Source: Karstenula rhodostoma CBS 690.94 | Lineage: Eukaryota > Ascomycota > Dothideomycetes > Pleosporales > Didymosphaeriaceae | Direction of reading: 5' to 3' | Assembly: GCA_010093485.1 (NCBI GenBank) | Contig: MU001504.1 | Location: forward strand, 1,061,769-1,125,768 | DNA length: 64,000 nt | Shown: positions 21,976 to 32,200 of the stretch, in pieces | Layout of the letters: each line of letters starts with the position of its first letter | Numbering within the stretch: position 1 is the first letter of the stretch | Translations under genes and position numbers: made by a program | The notes under the pieces: generated by a model | The model's input: only the letters and a program-made list of their open reading frames with translations | Told to the model about the DNA's origin: nothing | Databases searched by the model: none

Positions 21976-23199
21976 TTATTTGGTGTCGGAAGACGCAATA
22001 CGCATTAGCTGACCACACTTCGAGCAAATGAGGGATCCGTTCTCCGTCTGGGTCTCTTTGTCATTCGTTCCGCCTGCCGACTCCTGATTTCCCCACTCCT
22101 GCGTATCCCCCGAGTGGTCTGAGCATGTACCCCAAGATCCTTGAGACTGCGCTGAAACCGCCTCTCCATTGTTTCTTCCAGGCAAAGGTCCCCAGTCGGG
22201 AAATGTTAAAGGCCCCTGTGGCTGGGCTGATGGATGCTTCACCAGTCCAGACCTGTGGTTTTCGATCATTTGATCCGTCTCTCCATGGGGTCTAGGCTGC
22301 GCGTTTAACCATTCCCTTTTGGCGGTTTCTGCATCAGGGCAATCCTTCGCGTACGCAGGCTGGTCGGAAACCAGGTTAGGGTCGGACGTCCACGCCTGTG
22401 TATCGCGCAAAGCGTCTTGAAGTTTGCCCTTGATCTCTTTGACAGCTGGGAGGATTTTCTCGTATATCTGGAGCATGCCCTTGAAATACGGGTCGTCGTC
22501 CTCAATACCGGTTTCAGCTCCCGGATTACGGAAGGCGTGAGCAAAGAAGTTTCGGGCCTGTGTCACTAACGGGTCCGACAGGCCTCTCTTAGTGGCTGAA
22601 ATTACCGACCACAGCGAACAGTAGTGTGGTGATACCGGAAACTGTACGTTCTCGTAATCTTTCCATCGTTGTTCCATAGCCATGTGCAACGAACTAACAA
22701 GGTGCTTGGCAAACACATAGTCATGGGCTTCACTACTGTCGGATGCCATCAAAACCTGGTTATAGGCATTTCCCTCCCCTTCTTTAACACCTTTGGGACG
22801 CTTGTTCAGGTCATTTTTCTTGATCAAATCGATGGCCTTTAACAAGTCGTTATGCAGAGCTCCCAGAAAAAGCGATAATCTTTTGGCCCTGGAGCGCTCA
22901 ATAACCATGGCACATACCATGTTATACACGGATGTCTCTGTATGCTTCTGTGCAGTTTGAGTATCGAGGTTACTATTCTCGAGGGGGTTTTCCTGGTTGG
23001 CGGAGGTATCATGGCTATTAGAGCCGTCGCGCTCGTTAGGTACATCTTGTTCCGACGCCGTCTCGCCAGGAGCATTGTCTGTTGGCAGTAGATGTGGTTG
23101 TTGGTAGGTAGCTTGCGCGGTCGTTTCTCCCTCGGTGGAATCAGATATGCGGTTCTCGGAATCGGAGGGAGTATTTCTTTCGGGGGTATTTGAATCCAT
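21976..23199 (-). CDS. Unrecognised protein, tandem paralogue 1, with C-terminal CxxC motif
   Basis: Intronless, 407 aa. An acidic, S/T/N-rich N-terminal third (starts MDSNTPERNTPSDSENRISD) precedes a globular helical region at about 90-310. Landmarks are YNMVCAMVIERSRAKRL, RNFFAHAFRNPG, FKGMLQIYEKILPAVKEIKG and AWTSDPNLVSDQP. The C-terminus ICSKCGQLMRI carries one CxxC pair, half of a zinc-ribbon-like site. The neighbouring gene at 23764-24723 has the same core in the same order, so the two are tandem paralogues. I do not recognise the family and give no function. There is no signal peptide or membrane segment. Confidence 0.7.
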   Translation of the reverse strand: MDSNTPERNTPSDSENRISDSTEGETTAQATYQQPHLLPTDNAPGETASEQDVPNERDGSNSHDTSANQENPLENSNLDTQTAQKHTETSVYNMVCAMVIERSRAKRLSLFLGALHNDLLKAIDLIKKNDLNKRPKGVKEGEGNAYNQVLMASDSSEAHDYVFAKHLVSSLHMAMEQRWKDYENVQFPVSPHYCSLWSVISATKRGLSDPLVTQARNFFAHAFRNPGAETGIEDDDPYFKGMLQIYEKILPAVKEIKGKLQDALRDTQAWTSDPNLVSDQPAYAKDCPDAETAKREWLNAQPRPHGETDQMIENHRSGLVKHPSAQPQGPLTFPDWGPLPGRNNGEAVSAQSQGSWGTCSDHSGDTQEWGNQESAGGTNDKETQTENGSLICSKCGQLMRIASSDTK

Positions 23200-23763
23200 A
23201 ACTACTATCTATTAATAGAATGGTGGTTTCGTCAAATAAACGAAAATTTCTTTGATTCAGCGTGCGGCGATTGGAGTGTAGTGTTTATGCTGAGATTGGA
23301 TGGGTGAGCGGTACATGTTCAGAACAGAGTGAGGAAGGAAGCGTTATATAGAGATGCAAAGTGGTTGAGAGAGATAAAATTGGAAGCAATAATATTGACA
23401 GAGACAATGTTGAAAGAAATAATTTTGAAAGAGAGGTTGTTGAGAAACACAATATTGAAAGGACTAATGTTGAAAGAAATAATATTGAAAGGATTAATGT
23501 TGAAAGGGATAATATTAGAAGAGAACATGTTGAAAGAAATGATGGCACGTGCTCGGACTGTTGGGAGGGTGAAATTGACGTAACGTTTGAGGAGGATCCG
23601 TGGTTGTGGAGTATCGGATCGCTATCGCTACCGCCCAACATTCAGCGCGCCGCTCCTCTACGGAGCCACACTGCTGGGCTTACATGGCTGGACACAGGCG
23701 ACCTGAAAGGGTCAATTCCATCAGATAGATGTCCGCAAGGTGCAAATCCAAGCGATTGAATGC
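23200..23763. other. Intergenic between the paralogues; contains a 15-bp minisatellite
   Basis: This is the promoter side of paralogue 1 and the 3' side of paralogue 2. Its notable content is the repeat at 23358-23544, which lies about 160-345 bp upstream of the paralogue 1 start codon. Confidence 0.5.
23358..23544 (+). repeat. 15-bp minisatellite, about 12 units
   Basis: About twelve tandem 15-nt units of the form AATGTTGAAAGAAAT / AATATTGAAAGGATT are present. On the plus strand one frame stays open throughout and reads as pentapeptides N-V/I-E-R-x (NVERN, NIERT, NVERN, NIERI, NVERD). The openness follows from the 15-nt period, so it is not by itself evidence of a gene. Units vary mainly by A/G changes and the array is strongly purine-biased on this strand. 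Confidence 0.85.
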
Positions 23764-24723
23764 TTACATCCAGCTTCTGCGATGAGTGTCAACATAAAAG
23801 TGACTCCAGGACTGTCTCCGTTCAATCCCATAACTAGGATTCCAGTCCCACGTCTCGGCGAGCCAGGCAGCTATCGAGTCTTCGGCTATCGGGTCCTGGT
23901 CTACTAGCGAACCAGATGATTCGATAGCTTCTTCTTCCGTGACCCAGCCCGGCTGTTGAGCGGCAACGGGAACCTCGCTAGCTTTAATCTGTCTCTGTTC
24001 CTCAGCTTCTGCCTCCGCTTCAGGAGTATCCATACCATACTCAGGTCGTTCAGAGTGAGAAAGCTCTGATTCCTCGGTCTTCCAAGCATTCTCATCAGAT
24101 AAGCCGGCCTGCAGCTTCTCTATGAGCACCTCGAGGACTGATACACAGCTAGTGTATATAGTTTGGACCTTTTGATAGTACTTGAGGTCGTTGCCATAGA
24201 CAGTCCGCAGGAACGCGTGGCTGAAAAAGTTTCGACAATCTCGGAAGTCATAGTCGCGGAAGATACGGCCGGCTTCATTCCACAGGGAGCTAGCGACGGA
24301 TGAAGGTAAACCCAAAACCTCCAGATTCTCATGTAATAGTACATGCGCTGAAGCTACAGATAGCTTGGCTTTGATCGCCGCCTTCGGCCCAGGGTTTGTA
24401 CTGAAAGAAGAGATGGCCCTCCAGACGCGTCCGTTCTCGTATTCCTCTCCATGGTCTAAGTACTTGTTCTTGTCATTAACTGCCAGTGGCTTCGTCAGCT
24501 TGAATTCCTCGATAGATTCTAGGCTCATTGACATTGTATCGTGCATAAATTTCAGTTCCTCAAGTACAGTTTGAGCTCTAGATCTAGTGATCTTTACACC
24601 GCAGATAATGTTGAGAAGGCTTTTGGGGGCAGTAGCTTTCGGACTACGAGCCACTGTCTCGGTATGTTCGGTCCAGCCGTTGGATTCGTCGATTGAAGCT
24701 TCGGGAAGCATATTCTGTGACAT
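23764..24723 (-). CDS. Unrecognised protein, tandem paralogue 2
   Basis: Intronless, 319 aa, starting MSQNMLPEASIDESNGWTEH. The core mirrors paralogue 1: LLNIICGVKITRSRAQTVLE near residue 40, ASAHVLLHENLEVLG, RNFFSHAFLRTVYG, YYQKVQTIYTSCVSVLEVLI, then AWKTEESELSHSERPEYG. It lacks the long S/T-rich leader and the C-terminal CxxC, ending in an acidic, Trp-containing tail. It is mostly helical and probably soluble. Same strand and back-to-back with its paralogue, as expected for a local tandem duplication. The function is unknown. Confidence 0.7.
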   Translation of the reverse strand: MSQNMLPEASIDESNGWTEHTETVARSPKATAPKSLLNIICGVKITRSRAQTVLEELKFMHDTMSMSLESIEEFKLTKPLAVNDKNKYLDHGEEYENGRVWRAISSFSTNPGPKAAIKAKLSVASAHVLLHENLEVLGLPSSVASSLWNEAGRIFRDYDFRDCRNFFSHAFLRTVYGNDLKYYQKVQTIYTSCVSVLEVLIEKLQAGLSDENAWKTEESELSHSERPEYGMDTPEAEAEAEEQRQIKASEVPVAAQQPGWVTEEEAIESSGSLVDQDPIAEDSIAAWLAETWDWNPSYGIERRQSWSHFYVDTHRRSWM

Positions 24724-25359
24724 GTTGAAGTTTCGTATAGAATAATTGGCTCAGTAAGCTTTTTAGAATAAATAAGCCGAAACTCAGTAAGGTGTTTGTC
24801 GTTACTGTCCATGCCCCATACTGATAAATATATAGAAGAGAGTGTACACAATGCGTTTCATCATGTAGACATCGTGTAGGATCAATAAACACAAGTAACA
24901 AAGGCAGACAAAGAATTAGCTGGTAAGTATCATGAGATGACATTGCTGAGACGAAGCTGACCTCAATGGCATGCGCATGAGAAGGCTTGGGTATAATTCC
25001 CGACGACCCCGCCGCCCCTGAAGGGACGACCGAGTTGAGGCTGTAATAGTGAGGCCTAGGAGAAGTGAGAGATATATACATGCCCAACAACAAATACACG
25101 TATCTGTCAGACACCTATAAGCGCTGCTTGTCTCAAAATCACGAAACCCAGCAATCGACAAGCCAGAAACCAAGCACAAACACCGAAAAGTGAAACAACA
25201 ATTAGCGATTAACAATTACCGAAGTAGTAACGACCGTATAGGCTACGAACATGACTGACAAGCAGCAAAGCATACAGTGATCGACCCTCCGAGGTCCGGT
25301 CCAGATCCCGTAAACATACGTCCGTGCGAGTAGCCACCGTCCTCCGTCCCTCCTATGAC
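24724..25359. other. Intergenic, nothing convincing
   Basis: An overlapping reverse ORF (24644-25114) reads into the paralogue 2 start and has no coding signature. The region is presumably the paralogue 2 promoter plus the 3' region of the selenium-binding-protein-like gene. Confidence 0.45.
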
Positions 25360-26881
25360 TTAGTAGTACTTGGGGTTGGATGGATCCGTCAAGTCGAAAA
25401 TGACTGCAGAATGGGGCCTAGCGCCACCCCTGTTACCCCCGTTGCCAGACTGGCTGAACACCTTCTCGAAGTCAATCGACCTGTTGAAGCTCAAGCCACC
25501 ATTGGGCAGAATGTCAATCCACTGCGCCCTGTAGTCTGCTGGTGTGTTGACAACACCAATCGAGCCTGTTTGGACGAAGTAATCCGTGACGAGCAGATTC
25601 TTCTTGTCGGGCGAGATCTTGACGTAGTGCGGGCCAATGATGCCCTGATCCTCATCCGGGTTATCGAGGCGCTTAACGTTGTTGAGGTCCGAGATGTCTA
25701 GAGCAGCCACGTGGTTGCCGAGCGTCAGGGTGAAGTAGGCGAGCTTGCCGTCGTCCGAGATGTCCGAGTAAATAGCGAGGTTGTCGCGTGCTCTGGGGCC
25801 GAGATCGAAGAGAAGCTCAGCGACACCCTGCTTGCCGTTGGAGGCTTTGCGGAACGGATAAATGATCCAGACCTGACCTGGTCCGACAGCCGTTGCAAGT
25901 GCCGCCGACTCAGAGTTATCTGGAATGAATTTGACGTCCTGGATGCCTTTGCCGTCGGGAATCGTGATTGTGGAAATGATCTTACGAGTTGACAATTCCC
26001 AGAGACGCAGTGTATTTGCTTTCTGGATGCCGATGGCAGAAGCAGGCTTGAGAATTGTCAGTGGCACGATAAAGTCACTCGTCAGGATGATGTTCTTCTT
26101 GAAGTCGATGCTGAGACCATGAGGCGAGAATTGCTCGCCGAGGATGTTGAGAGTAGAGCTGACATCTTCAGGCCATTCGTGGATGATATTGAAATTGGCA
26201 TCGGTCTCGATGAGACGGCCTGGTGAAGTCCCAACAGCGGCTAGATACTGAGTCAGTCCCGATTGCAAACTGCCGATGCCGGAGTGACTCACAGCCCATA
26301 TAGGTGATGAAAAAGCCTCCATCAGGCTTAGCGCGGATCTCGTCAGTGATGGAGCCAAGTAAGGCTCGGTTGCTCTTCTTAAACTTCGGTTGATATGGGT
26401 TGGTAGTGTCGAAATAGTAAGCAGTGTCCTGGATTATGTTAGACTACCGCGTGTCGCCGCCGAAGAAGAGCGAATAACCTACCTGAGTCTTCAGTAGAGA
26501 CAGCAGACCACCGCCGACCAATGTCTTTCCATCGAGCGTAGGCCCAAGATGATGCGGGCTGTTGCCACTGGAAGGTACATCCGTGATCCAGAGAAGAGTA
26601 CCGAAGGTGTCGTCGTCGAGTGAGTAGGTCGCAAGGAAATCCTTGTGGTTGTTGTCACCTGCGCCAGTCCAGAAGTAGCCAATCTTCTTGGGCTTGATCT
26701 GTTGATTGCTGGTGAAAGGAGGACTGTCGAGGGGAGGGGTAGGAACTTGAAGAATAGGAAGAGGCGGGGCATTGGTAGCAAGAGGTTCAGTCACACCAGG
26801 AATGGCCGGAATGAGTGGTGGTAGAGAGAGAGCATTGGCCGACGTAGCCAGTGCCACGGTAAAGAGCGCTTTCGACAGCAT
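25360..26881 (-). CDS. Secreted selenium-binding-protein (SBP56)-like beta-propeller protein
   Basis: Modelled as join(25360..26240, 26293..26428, 26483..26881) on the minus strand, 471 aa; both introns are GT-AG. A signal peptide (MLSKALFTVALATSANA) and a Pro-rich linker precede the fold. Landmarks are KKIGYFWTGAGDNNHKDFLA, SSGNSPHHLGPTLDGKTLVG, TYMGSAVGTSPGRLIE, EQFSPHGLSIDFKKN, GPHYVKISPDKKNLLVTDYF and a His-containing C-terminal RPHSAVIFDLTDPSNPKYY. This layout resembles the SBP56/methanethiol oxidase family (beta-propeller with His metal ligands); secreted fungal versions have no established substrate. The closing PHSAV..DLTDPSNPK segment is typical. Confident gene, moderate confidence in the family role. 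Confidence 0.82.
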
Positions 26882-28513
26882 ATTTCAACAAGAGGTGGCC
26901 GATCAGAGCTGATTCAAGGGGATTTGAGCAAGTTTCGTGCTTGATGCCTCTACTTGAAATGTTTCCATCTCAATATTTATATTGCAGAGCACTCATATCC
27001 ACCGGGCCTGCTTACAACTTCTCGAATGCCACCGTCCCTGCCTCTCGAGCATCCTCATCTCTCCGGTCAATAGCCTGGATGGTGCTATCAAGCCAGCTCT
27101 TGACGTTCGATGTCGAGTTTCTCCCACCTCGTCGAATGGGTGACGAGCACCGTGGATCCCAATGGAGCCAATCGCCGACCAAGAGCTTGAAAATGTGACC
27201 ATATTGGTGCAAGGGCACGTTCAAAGACGGCACTGAGTACCACGGAGATATTGAATTTCTCATGATGATCGCCAGACTGCATGTCCTTGCATTTGGGCTA
27301 AGGCTGTTGCGGCAAGGTACATGGTCCCGTGGGCTGAACACGGCAGAAGGGTGAGGCTGTGGGTGCCAGTTCTGGACGATCTTCTCAGAGATTACTGGAG
27401 TAGGCGGGCTACGTGCTGTAGAGTTGGGCCAGCCAAGCATGATCGACCAACGTTCCTGCCGCTCGAACGCATGCAGTATCGGGTGAGTAACTCGCCATAG
27501 AGGCAGGGTTGGTGCCTCTGAAAGTTAATTCAGCCCCCATTCGTTGAGCTAGGTACTGCAACCCCTGAACGAATAGTGGGATTGAGCGCTCGGAGAATTG
27601 CGATCCGGATCTTGCGCAGTCTGAACGTTGCCTTATCGAAAAGAAGAGTCCGCCGATGAGCCATTGGCCAACCAAGATGCCATTCGCGGGGGGTTGAGCG
27701 ATAACACACATGCTCTTGCTAAATAGATTCGCTTCATGAGAGGGCAGTGCCCTAGAGGCTACATCATTTGATGCAAATCAATATGATTTGTCAAAGAGAG
27801 AGAAAGCCGCCCGCCCAGCATGAGGTACCTCAAACGACGCTGGTAGTCCGTTCACACATCTTTGGAATGATCGGTACAGGTCGTACAGTAGATGCCGAGG
27901 GTAGCTAAGGACAGCGTCACGAGAGATTAGGATGTCCACCGGCCAGCCATCGTTGATGGAAAGTGTACAATCACGGTCTGAAATGGTGACATTGGTCCCG
28001 AGAGCGTTAGCGCCTGCTCCACATCCCATCTTTAAGCTTAAAAGAAAAGTGCAGATCTTGTACGCTTGGGCTAGCCTGGCAGCGGACTACCGATTCTGGG
28101 GTCGATCTGCACCGACAAGCACGAATTGCCAAGGGGAACAATCACGACATTCTTGGCGGTATTACGAACGCATGTTCGCCGACTAGTATCCTCGCCATCC
28201 CTTAGATCGAGGAGGCAGATGGAAAAGGATTCAATGAAATTAAGCAGTTTTTAGGTTGGTGGCATGGGGCTGCAGGCAGCGATGCACAAAGTTCGGTAAG
28301 CTGATCGCGCAGCTGCAATCTTCCAACCTAGGCATGCAATTACCAGGATCTTCATTGTGTCGTCTTCGTGCCGGCGCATGCAGGAGCAGCATTCAGTACG
28401 TCAATGATGCCATCTTCTGCATGCATTGAATATATATTGTGTACTCCTGAGGCGTAAGTTCGAGGTACCTTGCTTTCTCTGCCTGCATCTTTTGTCTCTT
28501 CCGCTCCTGCACA
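26882..28513. other. Gap holding only a coding-like, probably decayed stretch
   Basis: About 1.6 kb separates the SBP-like gene from the bicupin gene. It contains coding-like minus-strand segments at 27012-28029 (separate entry) and about 480 bp of bicupin promoter with nothing identifiable. Confidence 0.4.
27012..28029 (-). pseudogene. Coding-like minus-strand segments, probable decayed or unmodelled gene
   Basis: Three consecutive minus-strand frames look protein-like: 27778-28029 (starts MGCGAGANALGTNVTISD, then DGWPVDILISRDAVLSYPR), 27409-27711 (GILVGQWLIGGLFFSIRQ) and 27012-27440 (HIFKLLVGDWLHWDPRCSS). They are in different frames and separated by stops. I found no pair of consensus splice sites that joins all three cleanly. 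The amino-acid texture resembles the middle region of fungal regulators, but no zinc cluster or other domain is visible. A relic or a gene with unrecognised introns are both possible. Confidence 0.3.
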
Positions 28514-30011
28514 ATGAAGTTCCAGGTTGCTGGCGCTGCCCTCCTCTCAGCCTCTTCGGCATTTGGTGCTGTCATCAAGCGGGATGATGCGCAGTTCAAG
28601 AACGGCCAACCAGTTGACGGTAAAGGCAAAGGTGCACCCATCCTAGGTATGTCGGACAAGTGCATCGAGGCGTTCCTTTAACCAGTTGACATAGGTGGGA
28701 CAAATCACCAGATTGATCTGGCCAACCTTTCCAACCTTGGAGAGCAAAGCACCGACTCCGGCACCGTACCCAATCTGAAGTGGCGCTTCTCCGACTCCAA
28801 GACCAAGATTTTTTCGGGCGGTTGGGTTCGAGAGCAAGTCGTTCAGGATCTGCCACAGAGCCATGACATTGCAGCCGCGCAGCAGCATCTGACAAAAGGC
28901 GCAATTCGCGAGCTACATTGGCACCGTGTGGTAATTCCGCTGCAGCCAAATGTGCTTTCGATATACTGATCGGATCAGGCTGAGTGGGGCATTGTGTATG
29001 AGGGCCGCATCCTTGTCTCTGCCGTGGACGAGAATGGAAAATACCAGGTCGACGAGCTCGGATACGGTGACATCTGGTACTTCCCCAAAGGCCAAGCACA
29101 CACTATACAAGGTCTGGACGACGAGAACGAGTATCTTCTGGCTTTTGACGATGGCGACTTTGACAAAGTGGGGTAAGTCGATAGCACTAGGTTGCACTCC
29201 TTTGTCAAGACCTAAGGCCCAATGATCTGACACCCTCGCTAGGACCACCTTCAACCTTGACGACTGGGTTGCGAAGACGCCGAAATCCATCCTCGCAAAG
29301 AATTTCGGTGTGCCGGAATCGGTTTTCGACAAAGTCCCTGAGAAGAACCCTTATATCTTGAATGCAACGACGAGCACACGCAACGTCACTGGAGGCAACG
29401 GCGAACTTACCGGCAACAGCTCTTATGTGTACCATACCCTGCAGCACGATCCTGAGCCTGTACCTGGTGGTGGTGGTGTCTTTTACAAGATCGACTCCAC
29501 CAATTTCCCGATCTCGAAAACGATCGCTGCAACTTTTGTGACTCTCGAACCCAAAGGACTCCGTGAGTTGCATTGGCACCCTACGGTATGCCCGTCCAGA
29601 CTTCGCGAAGCACTCGATCTTCTCTAACGTACGGCAGGCTGAAGAATGGTTGTATTTTCACGAAGGGGAAGGCCGCGCCACCGTCTTCATCGGCTCCAGC
29701 AATGCTCGCACCTTCGACTTCTCCGCTGGAGATACTGCTGTGTTCCCTGACAACAGTGGTAAGTGAAACTCGTTACTCTGCTCTGGTTCGCGAAGTAGCT
29801 CACAATCGCAGGCCATTACATTGAGAACACCTCAGCCACGAAGAATCTGACCTGGATCGAGCTTTACAAGAGCGACCGTGTAGCGGATGTCTCTCTCGCG
29901 CAGTGGCTGGCTCTCACTCCCGCCGATGTTGTCGCATCTGTTCTCAAGATTCCGATCGACGTTGTGGACGACCTGAAGAAAGAGAAGCAGGTGCTGATCA
30001 AGGGGAACTGA
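28514..30011 (+). CDS. Secreted bicupin, oxalate decarboxylase family
   Basis: Modelled as join(28514..28646, 28695..28930, 28979..29172, 29243..29585, 29638..29758, 29812..30011), 408 aa. A signal peptide (MKFQVAGAALLSASSAFGA) is followed by two cupin domains. Each has its metal-ligand set: RELHWH..AEWGIVYEG with FPKGQAHTIQG in the first, and RELHWH..AEEWLYFHEG with FPDNSGHYIEN in the second. STNFPISKTIAATFVTLEP and ADVSLAQWLAL also match the family. Members are Mn enzymes that convert oxalate to formate and CO2, usually secreted. The lid loop, SENST with its catalytic Glu in the Bacillus enzyme, reads DKVGT here, so activity should be treated as unproven. Every intron is short and GT-AG. 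Confidence 0.92.
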
Positions 30012-30996
30012 TGGGGTTGATGTAAAGCATGCTGGACAGTGGTGATGGTACTTTTTTCTGCAGTGTTATGTACCTTCTACTCAGGGAGCTTCTAAGCTAG
30101 AATAGTAATATGTATTTCTGATAACACCTGACCATGTTTTTCCGATGCAAGTCATGGTTGCTGCTCTCGTTCGGAGGATGCTCACAAAGTAGACGAGGTC
30201 TGCTGCATACTGCTGGTAGCCGGGAAACCTGAGGAACGATGATGATGTGTTCCGGCACTGCAATTTTGATGTAGGGAGACACGAGGATGGGGATTAGAAG
30301 GTAGTAATTATTAATTAGGTGGATATTGCGTCGGGTGCAAATTGGTAGGGGCCGGTTGAACGATAGTGCGTACCACTGAGGACCGGTGGGCAGGGATTGC
30401 ATCGCGGTTGTGATGTTGCACACAGGGAATTTGGCATGACGTCATCGTGGTACAAAAAGCCACTCGTGTTTGGTGAGAAATGACAGGATTGGTCCTCGTG
30501 TAGCAGATTGACGCAGCGAACCGTTCAATTTAACAAACATCCGCACTCAGGTCCATTACACTGTGCGCATGATAGGGATGAGAGTCGGAACGCGAAACGG
30601 CCACGGACGCGTCAAACGCTCGGAAACAGTGAAACGAGCACTGGGCAAACATTCAAGCTTCCAACGCGTTTCGATGCGATTCACAACCCGCTGCCTCCCG
30701 CGATCCACGGAATCCGGATGCAAAACGCACGCGCTGAGTTGTCCGTACTTTGTTCGCCAGGCCAGTCATGACCGCTGTCATCGGGATCTGGTCGCTGTGC
30801 CATGTGACACCTACCTTTCCGGTTCATCCACCCTGCATACCGCAGGGCTGGACAGGTTTCCATGCCACAGGTCAGCCCCCTGACACACTTGCAAACTGAG
30901 CTTGTTCGCTTCTTCAACTCAACGAGGTGACCCTTGCAACACCCGTCCTTTTACACTTACCCCCGCACGATATGAACACTTGAACGGCTTTATTCG
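30012..30996. other. Intergenic, about 1 kb, nothing recognised
   Basis: No gene or repeat is visible. Short antisense ORFs near 30100-30420 lack coding character. It includes the promoter of the downstream Cys-rich membrane protein. Confidence 0.45.
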
Positions 30997-32200
30997 ATGC
31001 ATATCCACAACGAGGTCCGCGATCGAACTCAATGTCCATTAGGGGGCATTTGGTATACATGCGGTACGCCTGCGTACGCAGGTTGCTGTGCCGTGAATCC
31101 ATGCAATCAAGGATGTCCTCAGGATCAAGATTTTACACCACCACCGCAAAGCAATGGTCCGTACATTTCCACCTTGGACTTGCGAGACGTATTCGTGGCT
31201 TTTGTATTTCTTGACTTCACAAAACGCTTTGTGAAATGGTCGTACATGGGTGATTAGCACCATTTGTTTCATCACGCAAAAGCACTGCGAGAAACTCCTT
31301 ACTCTTCCCTTGGATATTTGCGCAAGTTCATGGGGATATATCTCTCTCCATCATCGCTAAACCTTCTCTAGGGACACTATCAACCGGCACGCCTTCTTCT
31401 ACGTCGGATCTGTCCATCTCGCCTACCTCACCATTAGCACATGTCGAAACCATCGTTACGATTTCTATGGGCCACACTATTCATACCACAGTCACTGAAT
31501 ACTCAGCGCCAACCTCGCAGCCAACCTCCGATCCAGCATCCACCGACCAACACGTAGGCCATGTAGGCAATAGGAGGCATGTGGGCGCTATAGTAGGAGG
31601 TACAATGGGCGGCGTTATGCTGTTGGCTGCAGCTGTCTTCTTTCTCTTCCTGTTGCGTAAGAGAAGACACACAAAAGAGGAGCGAAGGGCTACGCTTCCT
31701 CCAACATATCCGGTAATACGAGGAGGGGGAGATATGTCGGAACAACTGACTGGTAAGTCCTGCCGCAGCGCACATACCTTCCAGGTCCATAGATATCCGA
31801 CTGACGTCTTTTAGGTGCCACCCCGATCAGCAGTGCTAGGACAAAAAACATCGCGAACGATTCAGCTCATACAAGCTCCGAATCTATTCCTCAACTAGAT
31901 GGCATCGCGATCATGCCGCCGAACGAGATTGGTTCAGATGCGCTTGGCACCATTTCTGAGCTTCCAGCCGACGAGAAGCATATTGATCCATTTGAAACAC
32001 CAACATCGGAAGTAGCTGAGGTCCCCCAAGAAGGAAATATCGACGGCGGTCGTGCATGTCGCGATCCCAATAACCATATTATGAGTTGGGCAAATCTCAA
32101 TTCGACGGGCAACCGGAATGCGATGTCACGACTCTCTCAACCGCACGCGATCCCTGAGGGTGGTGTATGGGAGAGTATGAGGCCCACCAACAAGATGTAG
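30997..32200 (+). CDS. Cys-rich module plus single transmembrane segment protein
   Basis: Modelled as join(30997..31156, 31372..31752, 31815..32200), 308 aa. The N-terminal module CPLGGIWYTCGTPAYAGCCA followed by NPC..GC is a compact Cys-rich motif seen at the start of many leaderless fungal membrane proteins. An S/T/P-rich stalk (STGTPSSTSDLSISPTSPL) leads to a membrane span (GAIVGGTMGGVMLLAAAVFF) and a basic stop-transfer RKRRH, then a 150-residue acidic cytoplasmic tail. The exon 1 donor (GTCCGT) is weak and the first intron is long (215 nt), so the 5' part is less certain than the rest. A cell-wall or surface sensor role is only inference. It has the same general layout as the broken gene at 13.8-14.8 kb. 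Confidence 0.65.

Noticed and set aside
23361..23759. 132-codon plus-strand ORF encoding N-V/I-E-R-x repeats
   Set aside because: Openness follows from the 15-bp period of the minisatellite; outside the array the frame is not protein-like and there is no ATG at its start.
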